Positions 47,477 to 58,799 of a stretch of DNA of 64,000 nucleotides are shown one piece after another. The notes beneath the pieces were generated by a model. The model saw only the letters and a list, made by a program, of their open reading frames with translations, ran no database searches and had not been told where the DNA came from. The translations under genes were made by a program, and so were the position numbers. Source of the DNA: Guadua angustifolia (Eukaryota > Streptophyta > Magnoliopsida > Poales > Poaceae); the NCBI GenBank assembly GCA_036346375.1, contig JAYEVE010000217.1, positions 51,580 through 115,579 of the forward strand. The letters run 5' to 3'. Positions within the stretch are counted from its first letter, which is position 1. Each line of letters opens with the position of its first letter.

Positions 47477-47963
47477 ATCCATTTATCCTCATGTTGGTCA
47501 AACATGTTTGGTGATGGCTTGTGTTATACTTTGATACATCTTTTTATGCGTAGTAGCCTCGACATTGGATCGGTTTTGTGAGATATGACATGAGCATGCA
47601 CTGTTTTGAGAACGAAAAAGACAAAGCTCGTAGAGAGAACTAAAGTAACGACGTTGAACCAGTCATGATAAGAGAAAAAAGATTTTGGTGAAACCAATAA
47701 CAAATTCTTTAAACATAACCTTAAAAAGGTATATGGGATTATCGCTCTCTCACAACCCTCTTAAACTTTTAAGACCATTGGATCCTTAACGTATACAAGA
47801 ATTTAGCAATAAAGAATACCTATACAAGAATTTAGGACTGAAGAATAATTTAGATTTTAATTATCTCGTGTGCCTTACTTTGAATGGACTTCTTTAGCTT
47901 GGCTTACCCTTTGGATTTCTCCCTCTCTCTCTATATATAGCCCTCCAAAAGGAAGTAGGAACT

Positions 47964-48869
47964 TGTCGGTGTTTCGTAAAACCGGCAGACGTATTTGTAG
48001 GTCAAGGGGCCGCGCGCCCCCTCTCCCTGATAGTTGACTCATGGAGTCTCGAACGCGTATTCGATCGGGCAGAGGAGTCCTAGATGTATACTGGTTCGGG
48101 CTGAATGTCCCTACTTCCAGTTTGTGGTGGAGGATCTCATTGATCATGGTATGGTGGATTACATGCGAGGACTGAGGACAGGCCCTCTGTGCTCGTCTAT
48201 GGGGGAGCTCGGGAGCCTCGGCCGTCGCTTTGGATCGGGAGGCGAGCAAGATGCTAAATAGCGGAGGAAGCGTTTGTTCGTGAGAGAAGCCCCCTCACGA
48301 GAGTCTGACCCTCCTTATATAAGCGGAGGGAAGCGGAGTCACAGGACTAGAAAGAGAAAAGCGGCGCACTATCCCTTAGCGATCCGGTTTGCGGTCTTCA
48401 AAGTGCGCAGTGCCCACATAGGTCATGATGGGTGGGCGAGTTCGGCCCACTATGCCTGCGACAAGTAGGGTTAGCTAAGCGGCGCTAACCGTTGGGAAAG
48501 CGCTCCGCCCTCTGTGCGCTTGTCGGTAGGCATTGCGTGGGCGGCGCCTCTGGTGTTGCCTTGGGAAGAACGCCTTTCCTGCTTTCGGCCGTCTCGTTCG
48601 AGCGTCGATTGATCAATTTCGAGTCGATCGATGGCGTGGCTGGAGTTCTTGGCGGGACTCTTCCGGGCCCGACCAACAATTTGGGTCGGAGGCTGCGTGC
48701 CTCCGCCCGTGGCCCGATCAGACCCTTGAAGTCCCGACCGGAGCCGGTGTGGGCCAAGGAGTCGACCGTGGCACAGTCGACGCTCCCTTGAGACCTGGCC
48801 TTGACGAAGGGTCCCTCGTGACCCGATCGAGACCTTGCTATAGGGTACCTCTGGTATAAGTATTCGTCA
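47964..48869 (+). mobile_element. Gypsy-type solo LTR, 906 bp
   Basis: Begins TGTCGGTGTTTCGTAAAACC and ends TATTCGTCA, with GAACT on both sides (47959-47963, 48870-48874). The start and the ACTGGTTCGGGCTGAATG word resemble Tat-lineage (cinful/zeon-type) gypsy LTRs of grasses. A TTATATAAG box lies at about 48316. No interior, so a solo LTR. 47487-47958 before it shows no gene. Confidence 0.75.
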
Positions 48870-48982
48870 GAACTATACCTAAATAAAAGTAGAACCTTTT
48901 TATAACAAATATTTTCAAATCTTAAGAAACTAAATACGAGTCATCGTATTCAACAGCTCTAGCGTTGTGGTGTATTTGTCTT

Positions 48983-49227
48983 TAGGGCTTGAAAAAAAGC
49001 TCGTTAGAGCTCGAATCAAAATTTCTTCAATTACAGTAGCTGATAGGTTCAAAATTGAAATAAGACAATTTCGAGCGAAAAAAATTAATAAGGCTTGACT
49101 CGATAATGGCTCGTTAGCTCGAATTTGATGTAATCGCTTAAATAGTACATAAAATGATTTTACATCATACTACGTCAATTTCGAAAGAAACTCGATAATA
49201 GCTCGTTAAGCTCGATATCTAGCCCTA
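48983..49227. mobile_element. hAT-like MITE, 245 bp
   Basis: Ends TAGGGCTTG and CTAGCCCTA, flanked by the 8-bp duplication TTTGTCTT (48975-48982, 49228-49235), as expected for hAT. Interior has repeated GCTCGTTAGCTCG words. Confidence 0.8.
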
Positions 49228-49407
49228 TTTGTCTTGGAGGGTCAAAGCATGGCGGCAATGGCCGTTGCCTTGCGATTTCCTAATTCAGGTCCGTGTCACC
49301 TCGCGCGGCGCTTGACGATCTCTCGCATAAGCGGGTCTGCTCTTGACTAACTTTCGCGGCAAAGGAACGTATGGTGTGGACAACAAGAGCAATCGGCATG
49401 TGATTAA

Positions 49408-49829
49408 AGGTGTGTTTGGTTGGCTGTACAAGGGTGAATCGAACCGTCCCGTATAGGATTTGGTTCTATCTTTGCGTTTGGTAGGTTGAACGGAAACATT
49501 TGGTACAGGATAAGATAGTACAAATTCTTAGAATATTCTAAAAAAATGCTGCACCATCCCGTACGAGAAATTTGACCGAATCAATCGGTCCAGAACAGGA
49601 TCATTCACTCGCACCATCTCTCAAACCAACCTCATCCCTCAATCCAATCTCATCTCTTCAACCAAACATCATCTCGTACCATCCTGTATCATTTCATCCA
49701 AGCAACTAAACAAAATCTTATTATTCTATTTAGGCAACCAAACACCTTCCCTGTACCATCTCAGGATCATCCTATCCATCATGTACCATCATATCCTATT
49801 CATCCTCGTACACCCAACCAAACGCACCC
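49408..49829. mobile_element. Tourist-like MITE, 422 bp (TSD TAA)
   Basis: Ends AGGTGTGTTTGGTTGGCTGTAC and its near-inverse GTACACCCAACCAAACGCACCC (first 20 bases compared), with TAA at 49405-49407 and 49830-49832. Interior non-coding with many GTACCATC/GATGGTAC words. Confidence 0.8.
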
Positions 49830-49861
49830 TAAATTTATTCAATCCTGACCCAATTAATTAA

Positions 49862-50090
49862 GTGCCTGTTTGGTAGAGTTCCAGATTTCAGCTTCACCTG
49901 AAATCTGAAACTTGTAGGCTAAAATAAAGTGAATTAAATTTATTTTTTTGGTCTAAAATATAAATAAGATAATTTATCTAAACACTCTTAATGTACTCAC
50001 AACTTCAGCTTCACGAATCTGGTGAAACTAGAATTTTCAGCTTCACCAGATTCATGAATCTGGAGAAGCTGAATCCTGTCAAACACACCC
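49862..50090. mobile_element. Tourist-like MITE, 229 bp, copy 1 (TSD TAA)
   Basis: Ends GTGCCTGTTTGGTAGAGTT and CCTGTCAAACACACCC, with TAA at 49859-49861 and 50091-50093. The same family occurs at 62654-62884. Confidence 0.8.
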
Positions 50091-50199
50091 TAAATCTAAC
50101 ATGACGAGGAGAGATTAGCCGGTTCTGGACGAGAATTCAAGGATACTCGATCAATGCATGATATTTCGTTGCAAATTGGAGGAGTATAACTAATCGGGA

Positions 50200-51290
50200 C
50201 AGGCCAGTGCAAAGGAATGCATGACCATTGACCACTGGGCCATCGTCAGGACCTACACTGCAGTCAGTCGTCTTCGCCCTGCGGGATCTTACCGTCGCCG
50301 GAGCGCTCGATCCAAGGCCTCGAGGACTCGCCGGTTGAGTAAAGAGTAGTCCTTCCTGACCACAGCGAGCGGGGCATCGTTCAGGGCGATTTGGTTCTTT
50401 AGGGTTGCCTTTGCTGAGAACGGAAAGCTAAAGGGCCCGCTACCAACCATGAGGTTTCAAATTTCGGTTTTGGATTGCATCTCCAAAGCAGCTGAAATTC
50501 GAAATTTCAGCTAAAATCTAGACGAAATTCAAAAAGCAAATTTGAAATTCGAAAAATTTGAAAATGAAATCTCGAACAAAATGATCGAAATTTCGGCCCT
50601 TTTTCAACTCCTGTGAAATGGTCTCCCGAGACATGAAAAAAATTGTAACCATGATGCTATAGCATGAAGTTGAGATGGCCAAGTTGGTCTAAAGCATTTT
50701 GATCCTTTTAGCTGAACTCAAACGTGGTTGTGATTCACTTCCAAATTAGTAAGTTCTTATATATAATTTTTATACGTATAAATTTTTACATGTACTCTAA
50801 TCCTAAAAACATCAAATCTAGTCAATTTTGTATCAGTTTTGATCCTAAAGGCATTTACCCTTAAAAAAATTGACCGAGTTTGAAAAAAAAAACAATTAAA
50901 CAGAATTGCGGAGTTTGTTCACTGCAGCAATTCATGCGCCACGACCATCAAGGTACCTCGAGCGTTCTAGCGTGCAACATTTTGTCGCGTGAGATTGCGC
51001 GATTGGACGGCTGAAATGGAAGAAAACACGGTGTTTTCGCGCATCCTGATTCGCCTTCTTTTGCGACGTGCAAATAACATGGCTGGTTTATTATTTCGCT
51101 GTCAACAACTCGTCGATCGACCGTATGCATGGTCAGTGCCAGGGGCTTCGACATCGACCTGAGAGCATGCCGACTAACAGAGACCATAAATATACTCCTT
51201 CGATTATCGAATTATTATCAGTCATGGATAAAACCTAAGTACAGGCCAACGGAGTTGTCATAGCTGGCGCCAATAATCATGCGTGCCAGA
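50200..51290. repeat. Segmental duplication copy 1, proximal part
   Basis: Aligns with gaps to about 61550-62400. Shared blocks: AGGACCTACACTGCAGTCAG, CACAGCGAGCGG.GCATC, GATTGGACGGCTGA.ATGGAA and CGCCAATAATC. A unique AT-rich block (about 50450-50920) is absent from copy 2. The homology breaks near 51290 where a gypsy fragment begins, and continues at 58800. Confidence 0.7.
50289..50450 (-). CDS. Small hypothetical ORF in the duplicated segment
   Basis: 53 codons from ATG 50450. Its middle, LKNQIALNDAPLAVVRKD, is matched in copy 2 (about 61850-61960, LKNQIALRDAPLAVVMKD), where no in-frame ATG precedes it. The peptide match, better than the surrounding DNA, hints at a former coding exon. No family recognised; could be a 5' exon or a relic. 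Confidence 0.25.
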   Translation of the reverse strand: MVGSGPFSFPFSAKATLKNQIALNDAPLAVVRKDYSLLNRRVLEALDRALRRR

Positions 51291-51737
51291 GCCGACGATC
51301 CTCCTACCACGGTGACCATCGAAGATCGCATCTCCAACCCCCGCGCCTTGCCGACCGAAGGCCCAACGCTTCATCTCGTGCGAATCTTCCAAACTTCAAC
51401 CTTGAGGACAAGGTTGATTCGCAAGAGGGGATAACGTTATGGGTCAATTGAGCCCATGAACAGTACCACGAGCACTGTAGCAGCGGTCCAGGTTGCTTAG
51501 AAAATAAGAAATCAAGGGTTATGTTAGATTAGTTACTATAGATAAAATTAGTTACTATAGATAAGAGATTAGTTACTATAGATTAGAATATTGCTTTCTT
51601 AGACTCCAAGTTAGCCATCCTATAAAAGGGATGTCATGTACCACTTTATGCATCCAAGCAATGAGTAAACCAAGTATCGGCGTATTCCCTGATGAGACAG
51701 AGTCTCTGAGACCGGGTTTGGTTGATAGGGGTGTCCT
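51290..51737 (+). mobile_element. Gypsy 3' end and LTR fragment
   Basis: The plus frame ends in FQ.FNLEDKVDSQEG-type sequence (C-terminal tail seen in many gypsy polyproteins, here with a frame change), then a purine tract GCAAGAGGGGA (51421-51431) that looks like a polypurine tract, then LTR-like DNA with GTTATGGG, three TTAGTTACTATAGAT repeats (51528-51580) and a TATAAAAGG box (51621-51629). It is cut at 51737 by the next element. No second LTR found. Confidence 0.5.
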
Positions 51738-52691
51738 TGGTGGCCGTGAACCCTAGCGAGAGAAACCCTAACACCTCTCACACTAACGATTTCTGGTGTC
51801 TAAAATCTAGATGAACACACATTTTTACCTAGGTTCAGGCCCCCATGGAGAAGAGTAACAGCCTTACTTCCTGCTTGGTCTTGGATTGAGTATTTTTGGG
51901 CTTGGTTACAAAGCTTGCTGATGACCAGCTCTTCTGTTGAGCCTCTTTTTTCCTACTCTCCTTTTTCGTCCCTCCTCTCGTATGCTCTCAAGTGCCCTTA
52001 TATGCACGGGCTTTACGAGTCGAGATGGAGGAGGATGTCATCATGCTTATCTTACATGCATTTACTACACCTTTATCTGTTGTCCGTTCCTTGACCCGAA
52101 TTAATGCCGCGCATGCCTTCACCCGATTCTTAGGAATGTGACCTCTCGCCACGGGTAGGTGTGAGGTGTCGAGAACAGGCTTGTTGCAAATTCCTTGGAA
52201 CCGGCGTGCACAATGCAGGCAGGCTGTCTCGACACGATGCTGGCGTGGAAGGAGACTTCGAGACCAAGCCACCGCATCGCACCTTTTTGCATGGCGGCGG
52301 GATGAACAAGGCGTGCTCGCTCACCCGCCACGTGGGTGGGTCTTGGCGGCGGCGTGGCCGCCCACTGCTTCGCCCGGCGCCACGTGGATCGGCACCGGTG
52401 GGCGGGGCGTACTCCCAGCGCGCGCGAGCCACCATGTGGTGGCGGCGCCGGTGGCGGTGGCCGCCCACCTTTCGCCCGGCGCCCGTGGGCTCGCACCGGT
52501 GGGCGGGGCGTACGCCATGCGCCGCCGAGCCGCCACGTGGGCGCGGCGCCCGGCGGCGGCGTAGCCGCCCACTGCCGCCCGGCGCCCGTGGGCGACGTCT
52601 GTAGGCGGGTGTAAACACCCACCGACTGCTAAGCGCCACGTGGGCCACACATGCCTTTGTGCGACGAAGAGGGTACCTGGCGCATAATGCG
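51738..52691 (-). repeat. 3' LTR of the Tat-type element
   Basis: Pairs with 57838-58770. Contains three GC-rich units of about 115 bp (52330-52610) with CACGTG cores, and a minus-strand TATA word near 51999-52005 (GCATATAAGGG). Confidence 0.75.
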
Positions 52692-52997
52692 CAAGCAGTA
52701 GCCGGGCCCACCCAAGAACGCGCTTAGAGCCTTTTGAGATCTTACATTAAATGGGTGCATTCTTGGATGGGGCCACCACTCATCAGGATGCAACCGCCTC
52801 GATCCCCGTGCTTCAATGCATCCGCCGGTTTTTCTTGGGACCCGAAGCGGCGCACGATCTTGTCTCTTCACGAACCATCGGTGCGAGTGGGGGAAGTACA
52901 TATAGGCCCATCTGCACCAAACAGTTTATGCTTTTAGCACTCTTTGCAAACTTCGTCTTCCTCCTTCAAGTTTTTCTTGTTTTCGCGCTTCGCTTTC

Positions 52998-55216
52998 ATG
53001 GCTTCTTGGACTCGCCTCCCATTCCTGCTTCCTCGGTGGACTCCTACGGTGGGGAGGCTCCACACCGTCGTCTTGGAGGGCCCTCTCTACTTTGGTCGGG
53101 ACCCTATGCCCTGATGCCCGCCGATGAGATCATCATCTTCGTGTGGGGTATTATGGCTGAGGCACTGGTACCGCTTTTTACAAGTTTTTCTCACCGTCCT
53201 CCACTTCTATGAAATCCATCACCTTCATCTCACCCCCAACTCTATTCTTTTCCTCGCCATCTTCGCACCTCTCGTGAAATGTTCATGGGGTGATCTTGAA
53301 CCTCCCGCTCTTCGCTACTTCTTCCTTTCTTGAGTGCCTCCTCCGGCGGCGAAGTTCTTTGGGGAGTTGCCATTTCGCCTCGGGATGGGATGGTGCTCGC
53401 TACATTCCTTCGGCCAGATCAAGCCGGAAGGCTTGGCGCCTTGGTGGTTGTCGTCAACGACAACAATGAGCTCGGTATTGGAAGTGCCATGGGACCAGCG
53501 GACCCAAGCTGGAACTTCGCCGTCGAGGCAGCGGAGCTCGAGCGATGGCGACCGCATCGGCAACTTCTGCGGGCGCCGCTTAACCGGCTGATCGTCGAGG
53601 ATTTCGTATCCGAAGATTGAGCCCCTCCGTCGCCGTATCGCCGGCGTGGTAGTATCTGGCGACAATGACATCACCACCGCACTTTCACGGTATAGCTTTC
53701 ACTTCTTTGCTCCTTAGCTTTTTTTTGCTTTCACGTCTTTCTTGTCTTTGCTCCCTACCAACCAAAGATTCGTATTGTTTTTAACCTTGACGGTAGCGGG
53801 AACTTGGATGGGCCACGCCTCAGCAGGTGGCTTTCCGGACTCATGCCGCCGATCCCCGCCGGTCTAGACTTCCCTTCATCGGCTCGGCCACTCGCCGATG
53901 TGGAGCAGCATGGGCTCCCGAGATCGTCATTTGTTGCCACCGATGGACTCCACGGCCTTGCCTTTGTTGCCTGCCTGCCACCTTGACGATCGAGGATGCA
54001 CCTCCCTCCACCGTCGGACGCGAACAGCGGCCACTCATCCGGACACCTCAAGTCCGGGTGCGAAAAAAGGCCGACATGCGGCGAAACCTCCGCCACCGGC
54101 CCAAGGGTGGCGGCGGCTTCCTGAAGGCGGTCGCACCCGCCCGATGCATCACCAGGCGCAAGCGCCACCACTGCGGCGCGACATCTCCACCTCCGGCGCC
54201 GCCTCTCGCCGTCACCGGTGCCAATCGCGGCGGCAAGCCCTTAACGACAACGGCGCCCGGTACCGGCGCCGCTCCTTCTCCAACTCCTCTGTGGCGCCGA
54301 TCCCATCTTCCACGGCGCCACCTCCTTCATGACGGGGACCCTGCCACCGCTTCGACAAAGCGGTGGAGGTCCCCATGGCGGCTTCGACTTGAGGCGGCCG
54401 AGGCGCCCTCGAGATGCTTCAAGGGAGGCAGCGCCGCTGCACTGCGAGAGCGGCGGAGACTCCGCTCAGTGCCGCCGACGCCGCCTTCGCAGAAACTAGG
54501 CGGCCGGTGCGATGCCGCGCCCCGCCAACTCGCCCCAGCCACCGTCACCACGCATTGTGCGCCACGCCGAAGCTTTTCACGAGCTTGGTAATCTACAACA
54601 CACTCGGCGCGCTCCTCGCCCGCACGCCGGGCATGGAGCAGACAATGAGGCAGCCAGCCAGGGGCCATCGGCAAGTGGCGCGGGAGCGGAGAAGTCGGAC
54701 CTGGCGGTGGCGAAAGGACCACATGCCATACAGCGCTATCTGTGTGAGGCGGAGAGAAGCGGCGTATGAGAGGACCTCGGTCTGGTGACCGCCGCCAAGC
54801 GCAACCTTACCACCATCTTTGAAGGAGCCTTCCTGCGCATCAAAGATGCTGGAACCTTTGGGCGTGGTCTTTGGAGGTCTCCTCAAGACACCTGCGGTAT
54901 GCCTCTGCGACCAATCGGGCCGCGGAGGCACTCCGGGGATTGCCCGCCGCTCTAGCCACACGCTCCACCAGGGAGGGGCAAGAGGTTGCGGCGGTGACTG
55001 CAAGCTACGTGCTGGCATGCTGGGCCAGCCGTGACGCCTCCCTGGACCCAATGGCGGCCATTGAGGCCGGCATCGTGGGGGGGCGCCAAGCGGAGGGCCT
55101 GGCAGACCGCCGAACACTTGGCCGGGCAACTGCGTGTGCAGGAGCCAGCCATGGATGTCTCCACCCCGGTGGCGGAGGAAGCGGACGTCGGCGACATTGA
55201 CGTGGGCGACGAATGA
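52998..55216 (+). pseudogene. Antisense ORF of the gypsy element (PF04195 'putative gypsy type transposon' domain), broken
   Basis: Opposite in strand to the integrase. From ATG 52998 (MASWTRLPFLLPR) the translation shifts frame several times. At about 53180-53320 it reads VLHFYEIHHLHLTPNSILF and IFA..CSWGDLEPPALRYFF, the core of the PF04195-type domain as I recall it. The C-terminal part near 54890-55216 has an Ala/Arg-rich helical stretch ending VGDIDVGDE-stop. Such plus-strand genes between integrase and the 3' LTR are a Tat-lineage trait of unknown function. Frameshifts may partly be sequence errors in this GC-rich DNA. Confidence 0.5.
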
Positions 55217-55944
55217 GGAGCCGAGCCGCCGTCTTATTTCTTTTGTTTTTGTTTCTTTCGTTGATCAGTCTGCTTTACCTGTATGAACACTTTAACAAAT
55301 TTCAGTCGTAACGGATGTTTTCTGACCTTACCTTGATGCTTGCTTGCTGTGATTGTTTGATATTGCATGCTGATATCGCTATCTTGCCGATTTGAAGCAG
55401 ACCAAAACACATTAGGCTTTTAAGTCGAGGCGACATCCTAGAATTCCTACAAAAGCGCATAACTAACCACAAGTGTTGGCGCAATGCGCATAAGTTATAT
55501 CAAGCTTAGGCAAAAATGGCCTTAAGGTATAAGAGTGCGTATCTAAGTGCAGAATAATTTCACAAATCAAAGTTTTATGCAAGGTTGTCATTGGCCTAAA
55601 CCATACGGACTTAGATCCTGTGATCTCTTAGAATCGTGCCTCGATGTGGCGTGAAGATGATAAGTTCCCAAAAGTGACTTTGGCCCTTGGCACCGCGGTG
55701 ACAACGCCGATTGCTTCCGAGCCAACTTTGAGGTGTACGAGCCGTATCTGAGTACCGTGCCAAACTTACACTTTGGTTACTTAACCTTGCTAGACGCTCA
55801 CACTGAAGACTTTCCTTTTATCACCAAGGAGCCATCGGGCTTACGACGCCCGTGATAACCATGCATAAGCTGATCAATCCTGGCGTATACATAAGTAAAC
55901 AATTGAAAGTGTTACTTGAAACACTTATCTGGTTTACAACCCAA

Positions 55945-56098
55945 GCGTTGGGCGACCAGCCCCCAGGAACTGGGCGACCAGTCGAGGCCTTCGGGCGACC
56001 AGCCCCCAAGCGCGGGGCGATCAGCCCCCAAGCGCTGGGCGACCAGTCGGAGTCTTCAGGCGACCAGTCCTCAAGCGCGGGGCGACCAGTCGGGCACC
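55945..56098. repeat. GC-rich minisatellite inside the gypsy element
   Basis: About seven copies of a ~21-bp unit with core GGGCGACCAGCCCCCAAGCG or GGGCGACCAGTC. Located between the antisense ORF and the integrase end. The flanking 55217-55940 and 56100-56680 show no gene. Confidence 0.8.
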
Positions 56099-56689
56099 TC
56101 ATGCAATAGCAGATTCCTTTTCTTTCTGACATGAGGTAAAGCCTTGAGATTTTACCCCGCGTACAAATGTAACTATCGCAAGGGCGGATAAATGTCATGC
56201 AGGATACATAAAACATAGATCTTAATAACATAAGTCTGAGCAAGGGACAATATTGGTTCACTTGTTTTGGCTTCCATGCCCCCGCCGTTTTTTCAAAACA
56301 TGGCCCAAGACAACGTGCGGTAAGGCAGCGAACTCCCAGGAAGGATAGTAGGCTGCGGTAGCTTGTGGGGACGACGACGGTGCCGAGAGCCAACGAGGCG
56401 TACAAACCACATTTAAGCACTGTGCCAGATCCGCTTTCTGGTTGCTCGTCCTTACCCAGCACACATATTGGGCATGATTATAAACCAACAAGGGACTGCC
56501 AAAACCTGGGGACCAATAGCACCCATGCAGCAAACCGTCCCATAGGACACAAAAAGAGGAGTAATGACAAAGTCGAAAATCCTCAAGATAATAACATTAT
56601 TAACAACCAATGACCGCTGATCAGCTGGGGGACAAATCCACCCCGGGGCTGATCGAAGCGAATCATCGGGTACTTACAGTTTTTCATGG

Positions 56690-57780
56690 ATAAAACCTTC
56701 GCAACAACTCCACATTGTAGGAATTTGCCAACTCTCGGCCATCCTCAGTGGCTAGCCGGACCGCCCCGGGTCGATATACTGAGACCACCTTAAAGGGCCT
56801 CCACAGGAGGCGGCTTATGCAACCCGGCATGCGCCTGGACTCTGCGCAAGGCAGGTCACCCACTGCCAGTGTTCTCTCAGAGACCCGGGTGGCATGATAT
56901 CGCCTAAGGCTTTGTTGGTATCGGGCAGCGCGAAGGGCGGCCGGTCACGAACTTCCTCCAGGAGGTTGACATCTTCTTGCCGGATACCTTCATGGCCTTC
57001 CTCGTGAAAAGCGAGGCAGCAGCGGAGCCGAGCAGCGACTCGGAGGGGAGAACAACACGCCCCATACACCGGGAAAAAAGCGTCTCACGGTGGCGGTGGG
57101 TGTGGTGGCGACCGACAGCCACGGTAAGGAGCTCTTCGATCGGTAGCGCCCTCGCTTATGGAGTCGATCAAATGCCCTGGTCTTGAGGCCCTTCAGCACT
57201 AATGCATTGGCGCGCTCAGCTTGACCATTGCTCTTGGGGTGGGCGACTGAAGCAAAACATACCTTGGTGCCCATTTCATCGCGAATTCGAAATCGTGTTG
57301 GTGAATTGAGTTCCATTATCGGTGATGATGCGGTTGGCGACTCCAAAGCGGTGAATATCCCATGTATGAATTTGGCAATTGAAGCCGTAATGGCGCATCT
57401 TTGCTTAACCGACCCACTTAGTGAATTTGTCGATGGCGGCGAAGAGGTGGGTGAAGCCCCTATGGCCACGTGCGGAACGGACCGGGATATCCGGCCCAGA
57501 CCGCGAATGGCGAGAGGCGGAATGGTTTCGCGAGCTTAGGGTGGTCGGTGGACTTGCTGGCGAAGAAGCGACAAGCCGCATGTCCTCACCGGCTCGCAAA
57601 GCATCACGGAGGCGATGAGGCCAATAAAATCCTGGCGAACGCTTTGCCAACCGGCGTTCGTGGGACATATGGCTCCCTTTGCGCCTCCATGGATATCGGA
57701 GAGCGGCGCTCCCCTCTTCCCAGTGATGCACTTGATGAGAATTCGTTTCTACTCGGCGGTATAAGTCCCCATCCACGAGT
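56690..57780 (-). pseudogene. Gypsy integrase fragment (Tat lineage), frameshifted
   Basis: Reads from 57776 on the minus strand: a DGDLYRR start, a GFYWP word of the zinc-binding region, then the core with GFTHLFAAIDKFTKW (first Asp), IITDNGTQF (second Asp, about 57300-57330, other frame), VCFASVAHPKSNGQAERANA (Glu; about 57200-57260), and the C-terminal part with PGAVRLATEDGRELANS near 56730-56790 and a stop near 56690. All three catalytic acids can be seen, but several frame changes break the gene. The integrase inserts the cDNA into the host genome. HPKSNGQAERANALVLKGLK is typical of the Tat group, by recall. Confidence 0.75.
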
Positions 57781-57837
57781 ATAGCATTTGGCTTTACGTG
57801 TTATTTTCTCAGCTGACGCATCATCGTTGGTAGCCGG

Positions 57838-58770
57838 CGAACCCTAGCAGAGAGAAACCCTAGCACCTCTCACACTAACGATTTCTGGTGTCTAAAATCT
57901 AGATGAACACACATTTTTACCCAGGTTCAGGCCCCCATGGAGAAGGGTAACAGCCTTACTTCCTGCTTGGTCTTGGATTGAGTATTTTTGGGCTTGGTTA
58001 CAAAGCTTGCTGATGACCAGCTCTTCTGTTGAGCCTCTTTTTTCCTACTCTCCTTTTTCGTCCCTCCTCTCGTATGCTCTCAAGTGCCCTTATATGCACG
58101 GGCTTACACAAGTCGAGATGGAGGAGGATGTCATCATGCTTATCTTACATGCATTTACTACACCTTTATCTTGTTGTCCGTTCCTTGACCCTAATTAATG
58201 CCGGCGCATGCCTTCACCGGTTCTTAGGAATGTGACCTCTCGCCACGGGTAAGTGTGAGGTGTCGGAAGAGCGGGCTTGTTGCGAATTCCTTGGAACCGG
58301 CGTGCACATGCAGCGAGGCTGTTACGACGACGATGCGGCGTGGAAGGAGATTCGAGCAAGCCACCGCGCCGCACCTTTTGCATGGCGGCGGGATGAACAA
58401 GGCGTGCTCGCTCACCCGCCACGTGGGTAGGCGCCGGGCGGCGGCGTGGCCGCCCTGCTGCGCCCGGCGCCCGTGGACCGGCACGGTGGCGGGCGTACTT
58501 CGCATAGCGCCTTGAACGCCACGTGGGTGGCGCCGGCGGCGGTAACGCCCACTTTCGCCCGGCGCCACGTGGGCCGGCACCGGTGGGCGGGGCGTACTCG
58601 CCAGCGCCGCCGAGCCGCCACGTGGGCGATGGCGCGGCGGCGGCGTGGCCGCCCACTGCTTCGCCCGGCGCCCGTGGGTGACGTCTATAGGCGGGTGTAA
58701 ACACCCACGCTGTTGAAGCGCCACGTGGGCCACACATGCCTTTGTGCGGCGAAGAGGTACCTGGCGCATA
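57838..58770 (-). repeat. 5' LTR of the Tat-type element
   Basis: Pairs with 51738-52691. On the minus strand the first ~360 bp (58770-58410) contain five CCACGTGG words, followed by a TATA word GCATATAAGGG near 58090-58098, consistent with U3 then transcription start. Differs from the other LTR by clustered small indels in GC-rich parts. Confidence 0.75.
58090..58098 (-). promoter_or_regulatory. LTR TATA box
   Basis: GCATATAAGGG on the minus strand, present at the same place in both LTRs (also near 51999-52005), downstream of the CACGTG-rich block. Confidence 0.5.
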
Positions 58771-58799
58771 ATCTGTGACACCAAGTCTCTAGCGGTCGG

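Larger units (their letters stand above)
51738..58770 (-). mobile_element. Internally deleted Tat-lineage gypsy element, about 7.0 kb
   Basis: Related LTRs at 51738-52691 and 57838-58770 bracket a GC-rich interior with a broken integrase on the minus strand and a broken antisense ORF on the plus strand. Read on the minus strand the LTR runs TGCGCCAGGTACC...GGCTACCA. The integrase fragment begins almost at the 5' LTR (57780 versus 57837), so gag, protease, reverse transcriptase and RNase H are missing. No 5-bp TSD was found. An extra ORF in antisense before the 3' LTR is known in Tat-type elements. Confidence 0.7.

Noticed and set aside
52330..52620. CRISPR-like regularly spaced GC-rich repeats
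   Set aside because: Imperfect contiguous units in a plant LTR without unique spacers.
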